Shown here: positions 44,146 to 54,925 of the stretch, piece by piece
Position numbering within the stretch: the stretch's first letter is position 1
Layout: the number at the start of each line of letters is the position of its first letter
From: Halieaceae bacterium UBA5085
Lineage (GTDB): Bacteria > Pseudomonadota > Gammaproteobacteria > Pseudomonadales > Halieaceae
Direction of reading: 5' to 3'
NCBI GenBank assembly: GCA_002414665.1
Contig: DIAF01000031.1
Coordinates: forward strand, 1 to 64,000
DNA length: 64,000 nucleotides
The notes under the pieces: generated by a model
The model's input: the letters and a program-made list of their open reading frames with translations, nothing else
What the model was told of the DNA's origin: nothing
The model's database searches: none
Position numbers and translations under genes: made by a program

Positions 44146-45107
44146 CCAGGATCGTCGAAGCTTGCGAGTCCAAAACCAATACCACACCGGATTTCCCGAT
44201 GGGTTGGTACTCCGTGGCCCGCAGCCACGAGCTGCAGGTCGGGGAGGTAAAGCGGGTACACGCCTTCGACCGTGAGTTTGCGCTCTATCGAACGCGCTCC
44301 GGTCAGGCGGTGCTGCAGGATGCCTTTTGCCCGCATCTCGGTGCGCACCTGGGTGTCGAGGGGCGCGTTGTCGGTGAATCCCTGCGCTGTCCCTTCCACG
44401 GTTGGCGGTTCGACACGCAGGGCGCATGTGTCGAGATACCCTACTGTGACGAGATACCCGAACGGGCACGGATTCGCACCTGGCACACCGAGGAGGGCAA
44501 CGGCGAGGTGTACATCTGGTTCCACCCGCAGAACCTGGCGCCAAAATGGCCCCTGCCCAAGCTGGCAGAACTGGGTGACGAACACTGGACGGCGCCACGC
44601 TACGCGGAATTCGAAGTGCCGGCCCACATTCAGGATATTGCGGAGAACTCCTGCGATCCGGTGCACTTTCGCTATGTGCACAAGCAGCCTGATGTGCCGC
44701 CGTCGGAAGTGACTGTGGACGACGATGGACGCACCCTGCACCTGCGTTCGGATTCCAGCCAGTCGCAGTTTCCCAGCCAATTGCACGCCATGGTGCTGAA
44801 CCCCGGCCTCGCCGTTGTGCGCACCAGTTATGGCCCGAATGCGGAAATGGTGGTGTATAACAGCGCCCAGCCAATCGACCGCCATACCACACTGTTACGC
44901 TGGACGCTCACAGTGCGTCGGGAGATCGAGGACCTGGCCGGGGACGACGTGATGAAAGGCATTATTGCAGGTATCCAGGACGACTATCCGATCTGGGCGA
45001 ACAAGGTGCACAAACACAAGCCGGTCTTCTGCCGAGAGGACAAAACCCTGGTGCTGTACCGCAAGTGGGTGCGCCAGTTTTACATCAACGCTGAGGACAT
45101 AAGCTGA
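44142..45107 (+). CDS. Rieske [2Fe-2S] non-heme iron oxygenase
   Basis: 321-aa oxygenase alpha subunit. Rieske cluster ligands C63-x-H65 and C83-x2-H86 (CPHLGAHLG, CPFHGWRF). Catalytic mononuclear iron ligands fit H175 and H180 with D172 as bridging Asp in ENSCDPVHFRYVH. The D-P-x-H-F-x-Y-V-H form is like the ketosteroid-hydroxylase/sterol-desaturase type Rieske enzymes more than benzoate dioxygenases, and no beta subunit is encoded here. Reductase and ferredoxin partners are not in the operon, so it must share general ones. The start overlaps the amidohydrolase stop (ATGA); the SDR starts 2 bp after its stop. Confidence 0.93.
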   Translation: MTRIVEACESKTNTTPDFPMGWYSVARSHELQVGEVKRVHAFDREFALYRTRSGQAVLQDAFCPHLGAHLGVEGRVVGESLRCPFHGWRFDTQGACVEIPYCDEIPERARIRTWHTEEGNGEVYIWFHPQNLAPKWPLPKLAELGDEHWTAPRYAEFEVPAHIQDIAENSCDPVHFRYVHKQPDVPPSEVTVDDDGRTLHLRSDSSQSQFPSQLHAMVLNPGLAVVRTSYGPNAEMVVYNSAQPIDRHTTLLRWTLTVRREIEDLAGDDVMKGIIAGIQDDYPIWANKVHKHKPVFCREDKTLVLYRKWVRQFYINAEDIS

Positions 45108-45108
45108 T

Positions 45109-45990
45109 ATGCAGGATTTTACAGGGAAGGTCGCCGTCATTACCGGCGGCGCAAGCGGTGTAGGCCGGTCACTGGCCTTCGCCCTTGGCCGTCGCGGTGC
45201 GCGCATTGTGGTCGGCGACGTGGATGAGGCGGCCATGCAGGATATCGACCAGGCCCTCGCCGCCGAAGGCATTGAAGCCCGTGTCGCACATTGCGACGTG
45301 ACCAGCGTGGCCAGCCTGGAGAGCCTTGCCAATGTTGCCAGCGAGCATTTTGGCGGCGTCCAACTGGTGTTCGCCAACGCCGGTATTGGCGCCGGCGAAT
45401 CCGGCGCCATGTGGGACTATTCGGAAAAAGACTGGCAGTGGTGCTTCAACGTCAATATCTGGGGCGTCATCAACTCCATTCGTGTCTTCATGCCGCGACT
45501 GATCGCCGCCAACGAGCCCGCGCACTTCGTTGTCACGGGCTCTGGTAACGGCGCATTGCTGGTGTTCCCGGACGCGCCCATCTACACCGCGAGCAAGGCT
45601 GCCGTGCACGCCATCACCGAAAACCTGCACTATCAGGTGCAGGCGGCGCAGAGCCCGGTCAAGGTCAGTGCCCTGTTCCCGGGCCCGCATGTGGTGGAGA
45701 CGGGATTGTTCAACTCAGGACGGGTGCGCCCCGAAGCGCTGAAGAAAGAGGTGGAAGGCAACGCTTCTGGCATCAGTTCGGTGGAGGACATGAAGCGCAT
45801 GGCGGCGGAATACGGCATTGAGTTGCAGACCACACACCCCGATGAAGTCGCAGCAATGGCGCTGGCGGGCCTGGAGCAGGATGCCTTCTGGCTGCTGGCA
45901 ACAACCCCGGAAACCGATGAGAAGATCCGGGCCCGGGCCGAGATGATCCTGAACCGCACGACGCCGGTGCCCGCGATGGTGGGTGGCTGA
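45109..45990 (+). CDS. Short-chain dehydrogenase/reductase of the Rieske operon
   Basis: 293-aa oxidoreductase. ITGGASGVGRSLAFAL (residues 11-26) with the NAD-favouring Asp of GDVD, NAG (FANAGIGAG), catalytic Ser in VVTGSGNGAL and Tyr-x3-Lys in YTASKAA. A C-terminal extension of about 50 residues suggests a dedicated substrate such as a cyclic alcohol. Starts 2 bp after the oxygenase stop; presumably dehydrogenates an alcohol made or released by the Rieske enzyme. Confidence 0.92.
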   Translation: MQDFTGKVAVITGGASGVGRSLAFALGRRGARIVVGDVDEAAMQDIDQALAAEGIEARVAHCDVTSVASLESLANVASEHFGGVQLVFANAGIGAGESGAMWDYSEKDWQWCFNVNIWGVINSIRVFMPRLIAANEPAHFVVTGSGNGALLVFPDAPIYTASKAAVHAITENLHYQVQAAQSPVKVSALFPGPHVVETGLFNSGRVRPEALKKEVEGNASGISSVEDMKRMAAEYGIELQTTHPDEVAAMALAGLEQDAFWLLATTPETDEKIRARAEMILNRTTPVPAMVGG

Positions 45991-46037
45991 ACACGCTTCA
46001 GGGCTGAATGTAATAACGACAATAAGGAATATCAACG

Positions 46038-46820
46038 ATGTCCACAGCAACAGGTGCCCCACAGGGCAATACGGGCGATATCGCCAATTGGCCAATGCTC
46101 AAGATTGTCTACCGCACGGATCCGGAGGCCATTGCCGCAGTGCTGCCCCCGGGCATCACCCCCGGCGCGGATCCATACGTCAACCTGACGATCTACAACG
46201 TGCCAGTGCCGGACGAGCCCGAGTACGGCATTCTGCAGACGGTGAACGCCGACTATAACGGTATCGCGGGGGAGTACGCGCTGGGCTACGGGATTGATCA
46301 GGAATCGGCGATTTTTATCAGCCGCGACCACAACGGTCAGCCCAAGTATCCCTGCGAGACTGACTATTATCGGCTGGGGTCCGCCGTGCGTGCACGCTGC
46401 ACGCACCAGGGCTACACATTTGTCGAGTTTCGGGGCACGGCGAGTGGAGAGAACGAGCCGCAGGCGGAATTTGACATGCACGAGTGGTGGGTGAAGTTTT
46501 CCCTGGCGGTGGGTGTGATGCCGGACGCGGCACACGGCTATGACTTCCCGCCGCATGTGGTACATGTGCTGAGCCGCTATGGCTGCGCCTGGAAGGAGCG
46601 CGTGGACGGCGAGCTGGTGCTGCACGACAGCCCCTGGGATCCCCTCGCGAGCCGCCTGCCACTGCGTGAACAGATCTCCGCCCACCTGTGGTGGCCAACT
46701 TTCCTCGGGCGGGAGATCAAGCTGGCAGGGAAGCTCGACCCGGAAGCCTTCAAACCCTTCACGGATACCATTTCCGGTTCTCGCTGGAAGGGTACTCAGG
46801 GCGGGCCTCTGCGCTCCTGA
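46038..46820 (+). CDS. Acetoacetate decarboxylase-family protein
   Basis: 260 aa. The ADC fold is visible: LPPGITPGADPYVNLTIYNV, YNGIAGEYALGYGI, and the active-site Lys in GQPKYPCE (K103), equivalent to the Schiff-base Lys of acetoacetate decarboxylase. The family also includes aldolase-like and ring-chemistry enzymes, so decarboxylation of acetoacetate itself is not assured. It follows the SDR by 47 bp and is the last gene of the operon. The downstream terminator is oriented for katG; transcription of this gene could end there too. Confidence 0.88.
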   Translation: MSTATGAPQGNTGDIANWPMLKIVYRTDPEAIAAVLPPGITPGADPYVNLTIYNVPVPDEPEYGILQTVNADYNGIAGEYALGYGIDQESAIFISRDHNGQPKYPCETDYYRLGSAVRARCTHQGYTFVEFRGTASGENEPQAEFDMHEWWVKFSLAVGVMPDAAHGYDFPPHVVHVLSRYGCAWKERVDGELVLHDSPWDPLASRLPLREQISAHLWWPTFLGREIKLAGKLDPEAFKPFTDTISGSRWKGTQGGPLRS

Positions 46821-46837
46821 GCTGCTGAATCACAGGC

Positions 46838-46871
46838 AAAAAAATGGCCAGCCCCGCAGGGGGCTGGCCAT
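46838..46871 (-). terminator. Intrinsic terminator of katG
   Basis: Twelve-bp perfect stem (46844-46855 with 46860-46871, loop GCAG) next to A7 at 46838-46844. On the minus strand it reads as hairpin followed by poly-T, so it terminates katG (stop at 46897). Lacking T's on the plus side, it would be less efficient for the rightward Rieske operon. Confidence 0.9.
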
Positions 46872-46896
46872 GGGTTGCCACAGTTAATCCGCGCGA

Positions 46897-49110
<2,214 letters not shown>

Positions 49111-49228
49111 TGCAACCTCCTGTGGTTGAGCAAGTCAGACGTGGCGAATGCTGCAGGTAGCAACATCCGAACCATCACCATAACGCGGGGGTGGCCTATT
49201 GGCATACTTAAAAAAAACGGAAGAAGTG

Positions 49229-49243
49229 ATCGATTTAATCGAT
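49229..49243. promoter_or_regulatory. LysR-type T-N11-A palindrome upstream of katG
   Basis: ATCGATTTAATCGAT, a perfect inverted repeat 119 bp before the katG start and about 135 bp before the GGDEF gene. The spacing resembles LysR-family half-sites such as OxyR, but only one such element is obvious. Confidence 0.35.
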
Positions 49244-49377
49244 TCACCTGAGGCATCCGGGGCACAGCGCGCCAATGCCTGCGAACGGCAGCGCAGAGGG
49301 ACGGGTCTGGATTGGCTTGCGCGGTGGTCCCGGACGGGTAATCATGAGCGTTTAGCGCAGGACAAGGAGTTGTCACG

Positions 49378-50565
49378 GTGGTCTTGAGTGCAGTCCAGGC
49401 TCTGCAGTTGACTCTGGTGGTTGTCAGCCTGGTGTTCGCCGGTGCCTGCTTCCTCGGGTGGCGCCTGTTCGAACGGCCGCGACACGCATTGATCTGGAGC
49501 GGCGCGTTTCTGCTGGCGGCGCTGCAGTACGGCCTGAACCTGACCCGTGACCTGTTCCCGTCCTATGACTGGTGGTGGGTGTCGGTTAGCGTGGTGTCCT
49601 GTTTGTTGGTGGTCGCGGCAGCGCTGGGCCATCGCGTGCGCCTGGGCTTGCCTACGCCCGCTCGGTTACTGGCCGCCATTGTCCTCGCAGTTGCGCTGCT
49701 GCAAATCCTGTTCACAGTGCTGCTGAAACGCGACGATGTGCGGGTCGCCCTGGGCCCCGGGTTTGCCTGCCTGACCTTCCTCCATATCGCCTGGGTCCTG
49801 TTGCGCCACGGTCCGCAGCCGCTGCTCGCCCAGCGCGTTGCCGCGGCTGTTCACCTGCTGTTCGGTCTGGCGCAGGGGCTGGCAACCGCCATCGCCCTGC
49901 AGTTCGGGGTCGAGGCGCCGGCGGCGCTGCGCGATACCTACAACCTCGTCAACTTCGCCCTGATGCCAACCTTCTTCGTGGCAATGGGCGTGACCGTGAT
50001 ATTTCTGCTCGCCACCGACCTCTCCAATCGCCTGCGGCTGCAGGCGATCACCGACCAGCTCACCCAGGTCGCGAACCGGCGCGGATTCCTCATCGCCGCA
50101 GACCTGCTCATGTCCAGCGCGCGCCGCTATCAGCGCCCACTGGCCGTAGTGCTGGCGGATATTGATTTCTTCAAGCGCATCAATGACCGCTACGGGCACG
50201 CCGTGGGTGACCGGGCGCTGGCGCATTTCACGCAGATTCTGCGCGAGTGCGTGCGCAGTCAAGATGCCATCGGGCGAATCGGCGGTGAGGAGTTCGCCGT
50301 CATGATGGGCGATTCCAGTGCTGAGGATGCCGGTCGTATGGTCGCTCGTGTGCGCCAGACACTGCTGGACAGGCCGCTGCTGGAGCGTGGCCAGATGATC
50401 GTGATCACCGCAAGCTTCGGCATTGCCGAGTTCCACACCGAGGACGACAAGGAAGATCTGCTGCTGCGCGCAGACCAGGCCCTCTACGATGCCAAGGCCT
50501 CCGGTCGCGATACCGTGCGCGTGGCAGGTAATCGACACCTTGTCGGTATGGTATCTCACGGCTGA
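49378..50565 (+). CDS. Membrane diguanylate cyclase (GGDEF)
   Basis: 395 aa. Residues 1-210 are six to seven hydrophobic helices of an unrecognised membrane sensor. A coiled link (about 210-230: SNRLRLQAITDQLTQVANRRGF) leads to the GGDEF domain (about 225-385). The active site is GGEEF at residues 302-306 and is intact, so it should make cyclic-di-GMP from two GTP; no clear RxxD inhibitory site five residues upstream is seen. GTG 49378 follows AAGGAGT. Faces katG across a 267-bp region; no EAL domain here. Confidence 0.93.
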   Translation: MVLSAVQALQLTLVVVSLVFAGACFLGWRLFERPRHALIWSGAFLLAALQYGLNLTRDLFPSYDWWWVSVSVVSCLLVVAAALGHRVRLGLPTPARLLAAIVLAVALLQILFTVLLKRDDVRVALGPGFACLTFLHIAWVLLRHGPQPLLAQRVAAAVHLLFGLAQGLATAIALQFGVEAPAALRDTYNLVNFALMPTFFVAMGVTVIFLLATDLSNRLRLQAITDQLTQVANRRGFLIAADLLMSSARRYQRPLAVVLADIDFFKRINDRYGHAVGDRALAHFTQILRECVRSQDAIGRIGGEEFAVMMGDSSAEDAGRMVARVRQTLLDRPLLERGQMIVITASFGIAEFHTEDDKEDLLLRADQALYDAKASGRDTVRVAGNRHLVGMVSHG

Positions 50566-50633
50566 GTTGACCATAATCAGCTGTCGAGGCGTCCCCCCTT
50601 ATAAGTACAAGACACACTACCCCGGAGTTCAGA

Positions 50634-51836
50634 ATGTCGCTGCGCAAGATCAAACACGCCATCACCCTGTTTTTGATGAAGACCCTCGCAGGTCTCGCGC
50701 CCTCGCCGGCGTATATGGTGTATCTGGGTGGGGGCAGCGCGGCGCAGCTGTGTCGGCATATCGCCCGCAGCGGCGTGCGTAAACTGCTCATTGTGACGGA
50801 CAAGCCCCTGCGGGAACTGGGTATCGTCGACCAGGCGACCGCAGCGCTCGCCGAGGCGGCCCTGCCGACAGTCGTGTATGACGGCGTCGAACCCAATCCG
50901 ACCTACGCCCAGGTGGCGGCTGGCAGGGCACTGATGCTGGAGCACGGTTGCGATGCGGTGCTGGCCATTGGCGGGGGTTCATCGATTGATGCAGCCAAAA
51001 TCATCGCTGCGTCCGCCACCAGTGACGAGGACCCGAAGACCTGGGTGGGTTTCGGCAAGGTCAAACACGAGGTGCCCGCGCTATACGCCATTCCCACCAC
51101 GTCGGGCACCGGTTCGGAGGCGACCATGGGCGCAGTCATCTCCGACTCGGTCACCCATGAGAAAGGGGTGATTTCAGGAGCCACCCTGCTGCCGGCAGCG
51201 GTCGCCCTCGATTCCGACCTGATGCTTGGCATGCCTGCGCCGATCACCGCCGCGACCGGCATGGACGCACTGACGCATGCCATTGAAGCCTACATTTGTG
51301 TGTGGGACCGGGGAACGCGCAAGCAACATGCGAGCATGGCGGTGCAGCTGATCTTTGCCCATCTGCGCGATGCCGTGGCCGACGGCAGCAACCGTGAAGC
51401 GCGGGATGCCATGGCACTTGCCGCGTATTATGCGGGCATCGCCATCAACCAGGTGAATGTAGGTAACGTGCACGCCATCGCCCACCAGATTGGCGGCAAG
51501 TACGGCATCCCACACGGCCTTGCCAACTCCCTGGTGTTGCCGCATGTGCTGAATTTCTGTCGGCGGGAATCGGTGATTGAACTCTCGGAACTCGCCGTGC
51601 TCGCCGGTGTGGGGGAGCCAGGGCAGGCGCCTGACCGGCTGGCGGAGCAGTTTATCGCTGCGGTGGTGCAGCTACGCGCGGACGTCGGCATTGGTGAGAC
51701 GTCCGACCGCATTCGTCCTGAGGACTATGGTTACCTGGCGGACCTCGCCTTGAAAGAATGTGAGGGTTACCCGGTGCCCAAGCTGCTTGAGCGCGATGCT
51801 ACCCTGGATATTCTGCGCGCTATTACCGCCCGGTAG
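50634..51836 (+). CDS. Iron-containing alcohol dehydrogenase
   Basis: 400-aa cytoplasmic group-III (Fe-ADH) dehydrogenase. Glycine loop GGGSSIDAAKI, TTSGTGSEATMGAV, metal ligands Asp and His in MDALTHAIEAYIC and HAIAHQIGGKYGIPHG. Substrate could be a primary or medium-chain alcohol or a hydroxyacid such as 4-hydroxybutyrate; unspecified. Own gene, 68 bp after the GGDEF stop. Tail-to-tail with the HSL-type hydrolase, 11 bp apart. Confidence 0.92.
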   Translation: MSLRKIKHAITLFLMKTLAGLAPSPAYMVYLGGGSAAQLCRHIARSGVRKLLIVTDKPLRELGIVDQATAALAEAALPTVVYDGVEPNPTYAQVAAGRALMLEHGCDAVLAIGGGSSIDAAKIIAASATSDEDPKTWVGFGKVKHEVPALYAIPTTSGTGSEATMGAVISDSVTHEKGVISGATLLPAAVALDSDLMLGMPAPITAATGMDALTHAIEAYICVWDRGTRKQHASMAVQLIFAHLRDAVADGSNREARDAMALAAYYAGIAINQVNVGNVHAIAHQIGGKYGIPHGLANSLVLPHVLNFCRRESVIELSELAVLAGVGEPGQAPDRLAEQFIAAVVQLRADVGIGETSDRIRPEDYGYLADLALKECEGYPVPKLLERDATLDILRAITAR

Positions 51837-51847
51837 CGCGCCCGGGT

Positions 51848-52747
51848 TCAGTGCCCGCCGGCGCGTCCGGTGGCACGCCTGTCCAGCCACTGGCGGGCAA
51901 GCGCCATGAAGTGCTGGAAATCCCCGTTAGGCCCCTGTGAGCAGGCAAAGCCGTGTTCCGCATCCGCATAGTGGTGTTGCGTCAGATCGACCCCCGCGTG
52001 TTCCAGTGCGGTTCCCAGTGCTCGCCCCTCGTCCCGTAACGGGTCGCGTTCCGCCGTCACCAGCAGGCAGGGGGGCAGGGAGGGCAGGTCCGGACGCCCG
52101 GCAATCACCGCACCGACAGCGTCCGCCGCGTCAGCGCCTTTACCTTCCAGCCAGGTGTCCCAGAACCAGCGCATGAGTGCGCTGGTCAGGGTTTGCCCGC
52201 GTGCGCGCTCGGTGTACGACGGGTAGGGACGGCTGTAGTGGTCGACCACGGGGTAGATGAGTAGTGCGCCGGCAAGTCGGGAGCGAAGCGCCGCATCGAC
52301 CGCCAGTGCCGTGCATGCGGCCAGGTGACCGCCAGCGCTGTCACCCGCAAGCACGAAGTCGCCATTCGTGGGGCCAATGCTTTCGACGTGACGGGCCAGC
52401 CAGCGGGTGGCTGCGAGGCAGTCATCCAGTGCCGCAGGACAGGGATGCTCCGGCGCCAATCGGTAGTCCACGGCCACCACGGTACACCCTGTGTGCTCGC
52501 GCAGCTGCTGACAAAAGGGGTGGTGAGTCGCGAGGTCGCCAACTACCCAGCCACCGCCGTGGAAGTAGATAATCAGCGGCTTGTTGGCGCCCTGTTTGCT
52601 GCTGTACACACGAGTCTGCAGCTGTCCGCCGGGCCCCGGCAGCTGTAGCGTGCTGCAGGGCGCATCGGTGAACTTGCCGCGCCAGGCCTGAGCGTTGGCC
52701 CGGCGGTAATAGGCTCGCGTAGCCCAGACTCTCAAGGTTTGCAGCAT
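51848..52747 (-). CDS. Alpha/beta hydrolase, HSL-type esterase (first copy)
   Basis: 299-aa hydrolase of the hormone-sensitive-lipase family. HGGGWV is the oxyanion motif, nucleophile in GDSAGGH, Asp in TAERDPLRDE and His in EHGFA. Start ATG 52747 was taken; the open frame to 52828 overlaps the MBL gene stop. Acts on short acyl esters; a second HSL paralogue is at 56.5-57.5 kb. The gene ends 11 bp from the iron alcohol dehydrogenase end. Confidence 0.9.
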   Translation of the reverse strand: MLQTLRVWATRAYYRRANAQAWRGKFTDAPCSTLQLPGPGGQLQTRVYSSKQGANKPLIIYFHGGGWVVGDLATHHPFCQQLREHTGCTVVAVDYRLAPEHPCPAALDDCLAATRWLARHVESIGPTNGDFVLAGDSAGGHLAACTALAVDAALRSRLAGALLIYPVVDHYSRPYPSYTERARGQTLTSALMRWFWDTWLEGKGADAADAVGAVIAGRPDLPSLPPCLLVTAERDPLRDEGRALGTALEHAGVDLTQHHYADAEHGFACSQGPNGDFQHFMALARQWLDRRATGRAGGH

Positions 52748-52772
52748 TGTGCGGATAGTGCGCTCCCGCCGC

Positions 52773-53849
52773 TCAGTCAAAGGCGACGGATTCAGGCAAC
52801 TGGAAGTACCAGCGCACACCATTGTCATCGGTGCTGAAATCGACCTGGCGGCGGCGGCGCAGGCAGTTCAGGTGGGCGATGGTTTCACCTGTGGCGAGGC
52901 CGAGGTGGTGTTCGGTAATCTCGCGCTTGAAGAGCGCGGGGAAGCAGTCCACCACACGCTTCGGCTCGGCGAGGTGGTCGTAGAGCTGGTTGAGTTCTTT
53001 CTTGTGGGTCTCGATCAACTGCGTCAGGCGCACGTGCAGGCCATAGAACGGTGCTTCATGGGCGGGCAGCACCAGCAAATCCTCCGGCAGCAGTTCGCGA
53101 ATGCGGGCACAGGACTGCAGCCATTCCTGCAGCGGGTCGCTGTCAGGCTCGGTGGGGAAGACGCTCACATTGGGTGTGATTCGGGGCAGCACCTGGTCAC
53201 CGGAGATCAGCAGCTTCAGTGCCGGGCAGTACAGGCAGGCATGCTCCGGCGAGTGTCCGCTGCCCACAATGACCTGCCAGTAGCGACCCCCGATGGTGAG
53301 CGTCTCGCGGTCCTTGAGGCGATGGAAGCTGTCAGGCAGACGGTAGACCCCGCGGCCGAAACCACCGAAAGCCCGGCGGTAGTTGTCTATCTGTTCCTCT
53401 GTGTAGCCCGCTGCCTTGAAGTAGCGAATCGCCACTTCGGGTGCCGGTTTGCCAGTGTCGCTGACCAGTGACCGGCACATCAGAAACTCTTCCCGGGTCA
53501 TCAGCAATTGACAGTCGAAACGCTCGGTCAGCCAGCCCGCGAGGCCCACATGGTCCGGGTGCATGTGTGTGCAGATGACGCGGTTAACGCGTTTGCCGCT
53601 GAGGAAGCCGGTAAACAGGCTCTCCCAGATCTCTCGTGAACGAGGCAGATCGAGGCAGGTGTCGACAACCACCCAGCCAGCGCCGTCCTCCAGCAGCCAG
53701 AGGTTGATGTGGTCCAACCCCATGGGCATGGGGAAGCGCACCCAGTAGACGCCCTCGGCAACCTGTTGCGGCACCCCCGATTCCGGATTGACCGCGCGGG
53801 TCCAGGGGTAGGTGAGGCCGGCGTAGTTTTCAGGGTTGGCGACAAGCAT
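52773..53849 (-). CDS. Metallo-beta-lactamase-fold hydrolase
   Basis: 358 aa. The zinc motif THMHPDHVG appears with further His in GSGHSPEHA and LPAHEAPFYG and Asp in ISGDQV, completing a dinuclear site. About 100 C-terminal residues form a helical extra domain typical of the glyoxalase-II-like branch with winged-helix BLACT ends. Substrate not assigned. It lies 25 bp upstream of the HSL-type hydrolase, so they could form one unit. Divergent from the EamA transporter. Confidence 0.9.
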   Translation of the reverse strand: MLVANPENYAGLTYPWTRAVNPESGVPQQVAEGVYWVRFPMPMGLDHINLWLLEDGAGWVVVDTCLDLPRSREIWESLFTGFLSGKRVNRVICTHMHPDHVGLAGWLTERFDCQLLMTREEFLMCRSLVSDTGKPAPEVAIRYFKAAGYTEEQIDNYRRAFGGFGRGVYRLPDSFHRLKDRETLTIGGRYWQVIVGSGHSPEHACLYCPALKLLISGDQVLPRITPNVSVFPTEPDSDPLQEWLQSCARIRELLPEDLLVLPAHEAPFYGLHVRLTQLIETHKKELNQLYDHLAEPKRVVDCFPALFKREITEHHLGLATGETIAHLNCLRRRRQVDFSTDDNGVRWYFQLPESVAFD

Positions 53850-54020
53850 CCGGGTTTCCAGGCTAGAGTGGCAGGTCGGGTATGTTCGACGTTGCTGGCG
53901 GGAAAGTCCAGCACGCCGCGGGTCGTGCTTCGAGATGGGAGCCGCTGCCCTGCCGTTGCGGAGTGCTTTCCATCGGTACCGGCCTGCCGTATCCTGCCGG
54001 CTTTTTTCGGCGGAAATGCG

Positions 54021-54905
54021 ATGTCACCCACCGATACGCTGCGCCTGCTGCTGCTCTCGTCACTGTGGGGGTTTTCGTTCATCTTCCTGCGTGTGGCGGC
54101 ACCTGAATTCGGCGCTCTGCCCTTGATCCTTGTACGCATGCTGCTGGGAGCCCTGCTGCTGTTGCCGCTGCTCTGGCGACGCGACTACCTGCAGCTGATC
54201 CGCTGCCATGCGGGCCCCCTGTTCCTGCTGGGGCTGACCAATGCGGCGCTGCCTTACACCTTCCTGGCACTGGCAACTCTGCGCCTGGAGGCGGGCGTGA
54301 CCTCCCTGATCAATGCTGCGACGCCGATTTGCACGGCGCTGATGGGAGCGGCCTTTTTCGCCACGCCGATTCTGCGCCGGCAGGTGCTCGGGCTGGCCCT
54401 GGCCTTTACCGGGGTCGCCGTGCTCTCGGCCGGTCGCCTGGATTTCAGTGCCGGCGGCGAAGGCTGGTTTATTCTTTCGGCGCTCGCCGCGACGCTCTGT
54501 TATGGCTTTGCGGGCAACTACTCGCGCACCCGACTCGGGCATCTGCCAACGCGCGTGCTGGCGGCGGGTAGCTGCGCGACCAGTGCCGTGATTCTGCTGT
54601 TGCCGGGCGTGTTGCTCTGGCCCGGGGAACCCATCAGTGCCACGGCCTGGGGTGCAGCCATTGGCCTCGGCGCCGTGAGTACCGCGGCCGCGCTGTTGCT
54701 GTTCTTTGCACTGCTCTCCAGTGCCGGTGCAACGGCGGCGTCGACGGTGACCATGCTGGTGCCGGTGAGTGCCCTGGTCTGGGGTTTCCTGCTATTGCAG
54801 GAGCCCATTACCCTGCAGGTGCTGGCCGGCATGACCATCACCCTGCTGGGCACGGGCATTGCCACCGGTGTTGTCAGTCGCCGTGGGCGGGGCGGACTCG
54901 CCTGA
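54021..54905 (+). CDS. EamA/DMT-superfamily transporter
   Basis: 294-aa inner-membrane protein with ten hydrophobic helices made of two EamA repeats: SLWGFSFIFLRVAAPEFGALPLILVRMLLGALLLLP and the second repeat ending VTMLVPVSALVWGFLLLQEPITLQVLAGMTIT, typical of drug/metabolite exporters. ATG 54021 is preferred because the frame before it (to 53709) lies antisense to the MBL gene. Substrate unknown. The 171-bp divergent gap should hold its promoter. Confidence 0.88.
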   Translation: MSPTDTLRLLLLSSLWGFSFIFLRVAAPEFGALPLILVRMLLGALLLLPLLWRRDYLQLIRCHAGPLFLLGLTNAALPYTFLALATLRLEAGVTSLINAATPICTALMGAAFFATPILRRQVLGLALAFTGVAVLSAGRLDFSAGGEGWFILSALAATLCYGFAGNYSRTRLGHLPTRVLAAGSCATSAVILLLPGVLLWPGEPISATAWGAAIGLGAVSTAAALLLFFALLSSAGATAASTVTMLVPVSALVWGFLLLQEPITLQVLAGMTITLLGTGIATGVVSRRGRGGLA

Positions 54906-54925
54906 CTCCCCATGCGAGCACGTGA

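Noticed and set aside
42874..44892. 672-aa open frame on the minus strand opposite the amidohydrolase and Rieske genes
   Set aside because: Antisense artefact of high G+C codon use; no start site, domain or ribosome site, while the opposite strand has catalytic motifs.
49199..49387. 62-aa frame between katG and the GGDEF gene
   Set aside because: No ribosome site, unremarkable composition, overlaps the palindrome and the GGDEF start; likely non-coding leader.
53709..54020. N-terminal extension of the EamA transporter to 53709
   Set aside because: The extra part is antisense to the MBL hydrolase and lacks membrane helices; ATG 54021 begins the first helix.
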